10,788 bases of DNA, from assembly GCA_029554925.1 (NCBI GenBank), contig JAKPUV010000510.1, positions 1-10,788 on the forward strand, read 5' to 3'. Both the position numbers and the translations under genes were made by a program. Shown here one piece after another: positions 6,701 to 10,788 of this stretch. Position 1 is the first letter of the stretch. Every line of letters starts with the position of its first letter. Source of the DNA: Candidatus Hydrogenedentota bacterium. Its GTDB lineage: Bacteria; Hydrogenedentota; Hydrogenedentia; Hydrogenedentales; CAITNO01. The notes beneath the pieces are model-generated. The model was not told the DNA's origin and ran no database searches. It worked only from the letters and a program-made list of their open reading frames with translations.

Positions 6701-7858
6701 GAGGAAATACTCCTCCTCCGTTTCCCACGACCCCATCAGGACAAAACGGTCGCCGAGGGAGTGGACGGACTCGCGCAGCTTGTGCGGGGCAAAGGAAAAG
6801 AGACAGCCCGTCGCGAGCGCCGCCGCCACAAGAATCTTCCCCCCCCGCCCGCCGCGCCGCCAGGCAAAAGCGGCGCCGGCGGCCGCCAGCAGCGCGATAA
6901 TTCCATAATACGGCGTCAATAGCCGGTATTCCGCCATCCAGTCGCCGCCGTTGCGCACCACGATGACGGCGTTCCCCCCCGCCGCCAGGAGCAGAAAGAG
7001 CGCCGCCGCCCGCCGTTTGCCGTCGAACAGCGGGAGCGCCGCCAAGGGGAGCATCCACGGCCCAAAAACCCAGACATATTCCCGCGCGTACGCCAGCCCC
7101 GGACGGAGCGACGCGGACAGGGGCACGCTCCCCTTCGCCCGCAGGGTGTTCGGAACGATGTCGCCGTAATAGGCCCAGCGCGCAACCACCATCGCCACCA
7201 CCATCCCAAGGATCACCCCCGCCCACACCAACCCCCGTTTCCAAGACAGCCGCCCCGAGAAAACCTCCCAGCCCAACCACACCACGGCCAGCGCCGCGAA
7301 GGCGGGCGCCTCCGGGCGGTTCCCCAGGAGCAGGAACACCCCCGCCGCCAGCACGGCCGGGCGTTCCAACGCGATGCCCGCGCACAGCAGCGACGCCCCC
7401 AGGAACACCGCGCTTCCCTCCAGCCCGTTCTGGAATCCCGCGGGCAGCGCCGTCATGCAGGCCACCGGCAGCAGGGGCAGCACGGAGAGCCAGGACCCGC
7501 GTCCAAACCACTCCCGCGCCACCCGGGCAAGCACCCACCACCCCGCCACCGCGTGCAGGAAGATCAGCAGCGTGCAGGCCAGCCCCTTCGGCATGCCCAG
7601 GGCGTACAGCGCGGCGTTGCACAGCGCCCAGTACGGGTTGCTGATGCCCTCCACATACTCGCCGGGGTTGTAGACCAGCCCCCGCCCCTCCGCGAGGTTC
7701 CGCGCGTAGCGGAAGGTGATGAAGCAGTCCTCCCCCTTGATCCCCGCAAAGGCCAGCAACTGGCCCAGGAAAAGGAGGAAAAGGAGGGCGCGGGCAAGGG
7801 ACACTGCCCGGACGGAACACGGAGCGGGCGGGGGTGTGCTGGTCTCTGTATCAGGCAT
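3755..7858 (-). CDS. GT-C-like membrane glycosyltransferase fused to a long TPR array (complete paralogue)
   Basis: This protein has 1367 residues. Residues about 20-360 hold roughly ten to eleven hydrophobic segments. The first is at 22-40, followed by a loop with GEDCFITFRYARNLAEG, GLVYNPGEYVEG and NPYW (42-77), and later YYGDIVPNTLRAKG (230-243). These match the signature of AftB/ZomB-type GT-C enzymes, which transfer sugars from polyprenyl-phosphate donors outside the membrane. The acidic pair Glu43-Asp44 sits where GT-C enzymes keep catalytic acid. A segment at 403-430 (LAENGGFPPFLLK, VELFGLTDRG) also recalls that family. A soluble, beta-rich middle domain follows (about 540-690). From about 725 to the end it is TPR-like helices in super-repeats of 145-146 residues, marked by HPxxRxAWFxLG at 873, 1019, 1164 and 1309. 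The start follows AGGAG by 11 nt and the upstream paralogue stop by 6 nt, suggesting translational coupling. Donor and acceptor are unknown. The soluble part would be extracytoplasmic if the topology follows AftB. Confidence 0.8.
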   Translation of the reverse strand: MPDTETSTPPPAPCSVRAVSLARALLFLLFLGQLLAFAGIKGEDCFITFRYARNLAEGRGLVYNPGEYVEGISNPYWALCNAALYALGMPKGLACTLLIFLHAVAGWWVLARVAREWFGRGSWLSVLPLLPVACMTALPAGFQNGLEGSAVFLGASLLCAGIALERPAVLAAGVFLLLGNRPEAPAFAALAVVWLGWEVFSGRLSWKRGLVWAGVILGMVVAMVVARWAYYGDIVPNTLRAKGSVPLSASLRPGLAYAREYVWVFGPWMLPLAALPLFDGKRRAAALFLLLAAGGNAVIVVRNGGDWMAEYRLLTPYYGIIALLAAAGAAFAWRRGGRGGKILVAAALATGCLFSFAPHKLRESVHSLGDRFVLMGSWETEEEYFLDNHVDESLLSQEPDDLMLAENGGFPPFLLKSVPTVELFGLTDRGLVLREDPCTHRVPAGGIINWHGILANRRPTFLLLHHEKMGHRLGYVAGCPETAPLLDRYVAALNTDNDRLGSLFVRNDRKALAAIIRDYGAFVPAGDLVRFLQEHPDQKDRVTPDLAQGDWMLPPWRSGGSGEPHPDRWREWDRQWRYCAPLSAGADGAGFVKDIFGGGPLLVIVDVPPGTPNRTPLRFRRMAADGTVLREWAVPLEDFPFPEDVQRCHYGYFPEETPGTLTLEMEGEGTVEVGVFRWPAGPPPKLPEPHTYPDLSDLRAALVRFDNDRDRADGLTEHFLTQEDTGELVRAWTELAARQPLCPMKRYFLARALENAGRAEEALEQYRRVQGMDAWPLRLPRERKWQAAFRAAAVTVLAATGLPDYSYRAAALCGEAGVLESRGEEDAAITKYLEAVYLAPESYDAFKEVDRIYSERGRLDELERLWLDLTAAHPRSRQAWFCLGLARERRSLYDPAVAAYERALALAADVDAGQGTSEALGRVLCAKGKALLDGGRAEEALACFDRANGVAGALPCAKEAAGRALELLGRLEEAAQAHLEAIALAPDAHGPYAALDRIHAARRDPAGAERMWREMTAEHPERRHAWFWLGVSLETLGRPDAAVDAYERALQLSPDGEGGETRAALARALCAWADGVAAENRLDEALTLYRRACALDGSISRGRLGEARVLELQGRLDDAKGGFLAALELDPELYDAYAALDRTHAAEGRIGELEDMWTTMTAAHPERRHAWFCLGLARERGRKYAEAVRAYEEALRLAPPGQEAPPRAALARALCAWADHVAAENRLDEALTLYRRACALDGSISRGRLGEARVLELQGRLDDAKGGFLAALELDPELYDAYAALDRTHAAEGRIEELEDMWAAMTVAHPERRHAWFCLGLARERGRKYAEAVRAYGEALRLAPPGQEAPPREAINRARRAAEAAGR
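3802..4236 (-). repeat. 435-bp TPR super-repeat, last unit of the complete GT-C-TPR gene
   Basis: This unit aligns to 4237-4671 at a constant offset of 435 bp without gaps. I count about 16 mismatches by hand, roughly 96% identity. It encodes 145 residues and so preserves frame. Differences include third-position and some replacement changes, for example around the MW-xx-MT segment. Confidence 0.9.
4237..4671 (-). repeat. 435-bp TPR super-repeat, penultimate unit
   Basis: This is the near-identical partner of the unit at 3802-4236. The similarity extends to 4675 and then stops abruptly, where the next unit upstream in the protein is only a distant relative at protein level. Confidence 0.9.
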
Positions 7859-7874
7859 CGGGCCTCAGACTCCT
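7859..7874 (-). promoter_or_regulatory. Stop/start junction of the two GT-C-TPR genes
   Basis: On the minus strand AGGAG (7874-7870) lies inside the end of the upstream gene, whose TGA (7867-7865) is followed by 6 nt and the next ATG (7858). The 11-nt spacer is slightly long. The arrangement implies one transcript and probable translational coupling. Confidence 0.55.
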
Positions 7875-10788
7875 GGCGGCAATGCTACCATGTCGGGGGA
7901 GGACTGTTCCCGCTCCTCCTCCGCGCATCGGATCGCCCGCTCCATCGCCTCACGGGGCGGGGCCTCCTGCCCCGGCGGTGCGCGGCGAAGGGCCTCCTCA
8001 TAGGCCTGCTCGGCCTCCCTGTACCAGTGCTGGCGCTCCAGCGCAAGACCCAGGCAAAACCAGGCGTGTCGGCGCTCGGGGTGGGCAGACGTCATGCCGG
8101 ACCAGAGTTCTTCCAAGGCTGCCAGGTCTCCGCGCGCGGCGTGAATGCGGTCCAGCGCGGAGTAGGCGTCATAGGCCTCGGGGGAGGACTCCACACAGGC
8201 GCGGTAGCCCGCCAGGGCGGCCTCCGTGTCTCCGGTCAGCTCCGCCAGCCTTGCCCTGCCCAGAAGCACGCAGGGGGCGTCCGGCGAAAGGGATTCCGCC
8301 TCGTCCAGTGGGCCGCGCGCGTCGTCTGTCCTTCCTTCCGCAAGCGCCGTCCCCGCGGCGGCGCACAGCGCCCGGACCATCGCCTCACGGGGCGGGGCCT
8401 CCTGCCCCGGCGGTGCGCGGCGAAGGGCCTCCTCATAGGCCTGCGCGGCCTCCCTGTACCAGTGCTGGCGCTCCAGCGCAAGACCCAGGCAAAACCAGGC
8501 GTGTCGGCGCTCGGGGTGGGCAGACGTCATGCCGGACCATAGCTGTCCCAGCGCCGCGACATCCCCTCTTGCCGCATAGATTCTGTCGAGGGCCGAGTAG
8601 GCGTCATACGCGTCGGGCAGGGACTCAATGCAGGCGCGGTAGGCCGCCTCGGCGCTTCCGGCATCACCCTGAAGCTCCGCAAGCCGCGCTTTTCCCAGCA
8701 TCACCCGGGGGGATCCCGGCGCCAGGGACTCCGCCTCGTCCAGCGGCGCGCGGGCATCGTCTTTCCGCCCTTCCGCGAGCGCCGTCTCCGCCTCGGAGCA
8801 CAGCACCCGAACCAGAGGCCAGCGCGAGCTTTCAGCCAGGCTTCCGGAAGAGATGGCCAGGACTTTCCGGTAGGCCTGCGCGGCCCCGGCATAGTCGCCC
8901 AGACCCTCGCGGGTCATGCCCAGCCAGAACCAGGTCTGTCCTGAATTCGGCTGCTCCGTCACCAAGCCCTCCAAATGGCGGCAGAGCTCCTTTAGGCTGC
9001 CCTTGGCCGTGTGCAGGCGGTACAACGCTTCATGGGACTCAAAGCGTTCCGGCTGGCGCCGCAGAACGCCGTGATGCGCCCGCATGGCGGCGTCCCCCTC
9101 CCCCGCCGCCTCATATATGCGCGCCTCCCCGGCCAGCGCGTCCGCGGCAAGGGAGTGGTCGGGAATCCCCAGCCCCGCAAAGAAGCCGACGGCGGCCCTT
9201 TTCAGCGCCGCCTGCCAGGGAGTCGTCTCCGGCAGGCGGAGGCTCCAATGTTCCATGTCGCGCACCCGCCGGTATTCTACCAGGGCTTCGGCATGGCGTC
9301 CGGCAACCTCCAGCGCCCGCGCAAGGAACCACGCCCGTGTCGGGCACCCGGGCCGGGCCGCCGCAAGACCGCGCCATTCGGCGACCAGACCCTCCGAGTC
9401 CCCCGCGTCCGCATACAGGCGGGTGAGGGCTTCGCCTTGATGTATGGGGTTCTTGTAGACGGCGAGGAGCCCGCGCAGGTCGGTGATGTCAGGATAGACG
9501 TGGGAGGCGGGCAGCGGGGGGGGCAGCCCCCGGCACCATCTGCCGGTGCCCACCAACACCTCTGCCGCTTTGCGCGCGGTGATCTCCAGGATCAGGACTT
9601 CGTCCTCCACGGGCGGGCATTCCGGAAGAAAGGCGTAGTGACAGCGATACTGTCCTGCGGGAAGGGGAGACTCGTCCGTGTTCAGCGTCCAAAGCGCCGC
9701 CCCGCCCGACCGGCGGCAGACGATCTCCAGGCCGTCCTGTCCCGGCGGCAGGTCCAGCGTGAGCAACAAGGGCGCGCCGTCCGCAGGAAGGGGTCTGGTG
9801 AAGCGGTTCAGGCCCTCATGGAGGGGGATTTTGGCGCAGAAACGCTGGCGCTGGTTTCCCTCCCACTGCTGCCACGCCTCCGCCGGGCTTTCCGCGCCGG
9901 TGTCGGCGCTCCAAGGGGGAAGCGCCCACGGCCCGCGGGCATTGTCGGCGGGAAGGGACAACAAGACGGCCGGGTCCTGTTGAAGGACAGAGACGACATC
10001 CGAAGCGGGGCAGAAGAACCCGTAATCGCGGATGAACTGCTCCAGAGACGCCCGGTCGTCCCGGACCAGGAACACGCCGAAAGGATCCAGTTCGGTGTGC
10101 TGCGCCACGACGTAACGGTTTAGCAGCGATGCCGTCCCGGAACAAGGGGCTGCGCCTATCAGTTTCTCCCCCAGAAAGCCTGTCGCAAAGAGAAGGTAGG
10201 GGGGCCGTCTTCCCGCGAGCATGCCATCCCAGTTGATGACACCCCCGTTGGGAACCAATTTGACGCACAGGCTTTCCGAGGCGACCAAATCACGGTCCGT
10301 GAGCCCGAACATCTCTATGACGCGGACGGACTTCATCCGGAAGGGAGGCCATCCTCCATTCTCCGCCACCAGCACGTCATCCGGTTCCCGGGAGAGCACC
10401 TTTTCCGTGACATGGGGGCTTAGGTGGAAAACGTCCTCTTCCTCCCATGTCTCCATGAGTGTCCAGCGGATGGGAAGGTCCGACAAGGCGTCCCGCAGAC
10501 TGGCATAATCTAGGGCAAGCAGGGTGCCCGACAGGAAGACGGCCGCAAGGGCGGACCGCCAGAGCGGGCTACTGCGCCGCCAGACCACGGCAAAACCGGC
10601 TGCCGCCAGCAGCGCGACAATCCCACAATACGGGGTCAGCAGGCGGTAATGCCCTATTCCATCTCCGGCATTGCGCACCACCACCGCCGCGTTCCCCCCC
10701 GCCACCACAAGCAGAAACAACGACCGGGCCCGCCACGTCCGGTCCAGGAGCGGGAACGCCGCCAGCAACAGCAGTCCCGGCCCCATCA
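7865..10788 (-). CDS. GT-C-like membrane protein with TPR array, C-terminal 973+ residues (partial paralogue)
   Basis: The frame is open to the right edge. The Met at 10786 is internal, because it aligns inside the membrane core of the neighbouring paralogue (MGPGLLLLAAFPLL against FGPWMLPLAALPLF). The visible part, numbered from that Met, holds the last membrane segments (about 1-90) with VVVRNAGD and HYRLLTPYCGI. It then has the shared segment LVAENGGWPPFRMK and FGLTDRDLV (139-168), and the middle domain with GGVINWDG, LPPW and RCHYAFLPE. TPR-like helices run from about 465 on. Super-repeat markers occur at 612, 757 and 902, spaced exactly 145 residues, and the tail is SSPDMVALPPGV. It is an ancestral duplicate of the gene that follows it. 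Overall identity is moderate, but the TPR units share the same period and the same PPGQEAPPREA turn. The N-terminal catalytic loop is outside the window, so activity cannot be judged. Confidence 0.8.
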   Translation of the reverse strand, partial: MGPGLLLLAAFPLLDRTWRARSLFLLVVAGGNAAVVVRNAGDGIGHYRLLTPYCGIVALLAAAGFAVVWRRSSPLWRSALAAVFLSGTLLALDYASLRDALSDLPIRWTLMETWEEEDVFHLSPHVTEKVLSREPDDVLVAENGGWPPFRMKSVRVIEMFGLTDRDLVASESLCVKLVPNGGVINWDGMLAGRRPPYLLFATGFLGEKLIGAAPCSGTASLLNRYVVAQHTELDPFGVFLVRDDRASLEQFIRDYGFFCPASDVVSVLQQDPAVLLSLPADNARGPWALPPWSADTGAESPAEAWQQWEGNQRQRFCAKIPLHEGLNRFTRPLPADGAPLLLTLDLPPGQDGLEIVCRRSGGAALWTLNTDESPLPAGQYRCHYAFLPECPPVEDEVLILEITARKAAEVLVGTGRWCRGLPPPLPASHVYPDITDLRGLLAVYKNPIHQGEALTRLYADAGDSEGLVAEWRGLAAARPGCPTRAWFLARALEVAGRHAEALVEYRRVRDMEHWSLRLPETTPWQAALKRAAVGFFAGLGIPDHSLAADALAGEARIYEAAGEGDAAMRAHHGVLRRQPERFESHEALYRLHTAKGSLKELCRHLEGLVTEQPNSGQTWFWLGMTREGLGDYAGAAQAYRKVLAISSGSLAESSRWPLVRVLCSEAETALAEGRKDDARAPLDEAESLAPGSPRVMLGKARLAELQGDAGSAEAAYRACIESLPDAYDAYSALDRIYAARGDVAALGQLWSGMTSAHPERRHAWFCLGLALERQHWYREAAQAYEEALRRAPPGQEAPPREAMVRALCAAAGTALAEGRTDDARGPLDEAESLSPDAPCVLLGRARLAELTGDTEAALAGYRACVESSPEAYDAYSALDRIHAARGDLAALEELWSGMTSAHPERRHAWFCLGLALERQHWYREAEQAYEEALRRAPPGQEAPPREAMERAIRCAEEEREQSSPDMVALPPGV
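7942..8104 (-). repeat. Homogenised 163-bp block, last TPR unit of the partial gene
   Basis: This block matches 8377-8539 at a 435-bp offset with one mismatch that I can find (T or G near the middle). It covers the residues from SGMTSAHPERRHAWF through PPGQEAPPREAM. Identity falls sharply on both sides. Confidence 0.9.
8377..8539 (-). repeat. Homogenised 163-bp block, penultimate TPR unit of the partial gene
   Basis: This is the partner of the block at 7942-8104. The flanking parts of the two 435-bp units, encoding for instance LGQLW against LEELW and the following helices, are clearly diverged. Confidence 0.9.

Noticed and set aside
7834..9426. 530-codon plus-strand open frame opposite the partial TPR gene
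   Set aside because: It is Pro/Arg/Ala-rich without any fold-like pattern and is fully covered by the minus-strand gene.

Overview
The window is GC-rich, densely coding DNA with every supportable gene on the minus strand. It reads like a bacterial chromosome or metagenome contig from a Gram-negative-type, environmental, under-sampled lineage. Members of Hydrogenedentota, Planctomycetota or a neighbouring phylum would fit. This placement is an impression from GC content, long TPR and GT-C proteins, a secreted beta-sandwich protein and a period-9 intergenic repeat. No rRNA or other phylogenetic marker is present to test it.

Layout in transcription order (right to left). (1) >10788..7865: the C-terminal 973+ residues of a membrane protein with a GT-C-like membrane core, a soluble middle domain and a long TPR array; its N-terminus lies outside the window. 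(2) 7858..3755: a complete 1367-residue paralogue with the same architecture, starting 6 nt after the stop of gene 1 and almost certainly co-transcribed with it. Its N-terminal motifs resemble the AftB/ZomB type of polyprenyl-phosphate-sugar-dependent GT-C transferases. (3) 3665..1461: a 734-residue protein with two ATP-cones followed by a diverged anaerobic ribonucleotide reductase (NrdD)-like body, which ends just before the zinc/glycyl-radical region. (4) 1339..830: a DinB/YfiT-like four-helix-bundle protein with an intact His triad. (5) 684..<1: the N-terminal part of a secreted beta-sandwich protein whose reading frame is broken at a run of nine G (coding strand).

The most striking structure is in the two GT-C-TPR genes. 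Their TPR arrays are built from a 145-residue (435-bp) super-repeat marked by an HPxxRxAWFxLG-type motif. The last two units of gene 2 are about 96% identical at DNA level. In gene 1 a block of about 163 bp is copied with one difference between two units whose flanks have diverged strongly. Both genes therefore show ongoing repeat homogenisation. The GT-C plus TPR layout recalls the eukaryotic TMTC O-mannosyltransferases, so a cell-envelope or protein glycosylation role is the best guess, but it is inferred.

Non-coding stretches are short (6, 89, 121 and 145 nt). They hold a candidate promoter before the NrdD-like gene, a period-9 TCCGTGnnn repeat abutting that gene's stop, and two short perfect hairpins. 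I saw no tRNA, rRNA, CRISPR array or insertion sequence, and no credible plus-strand gene.
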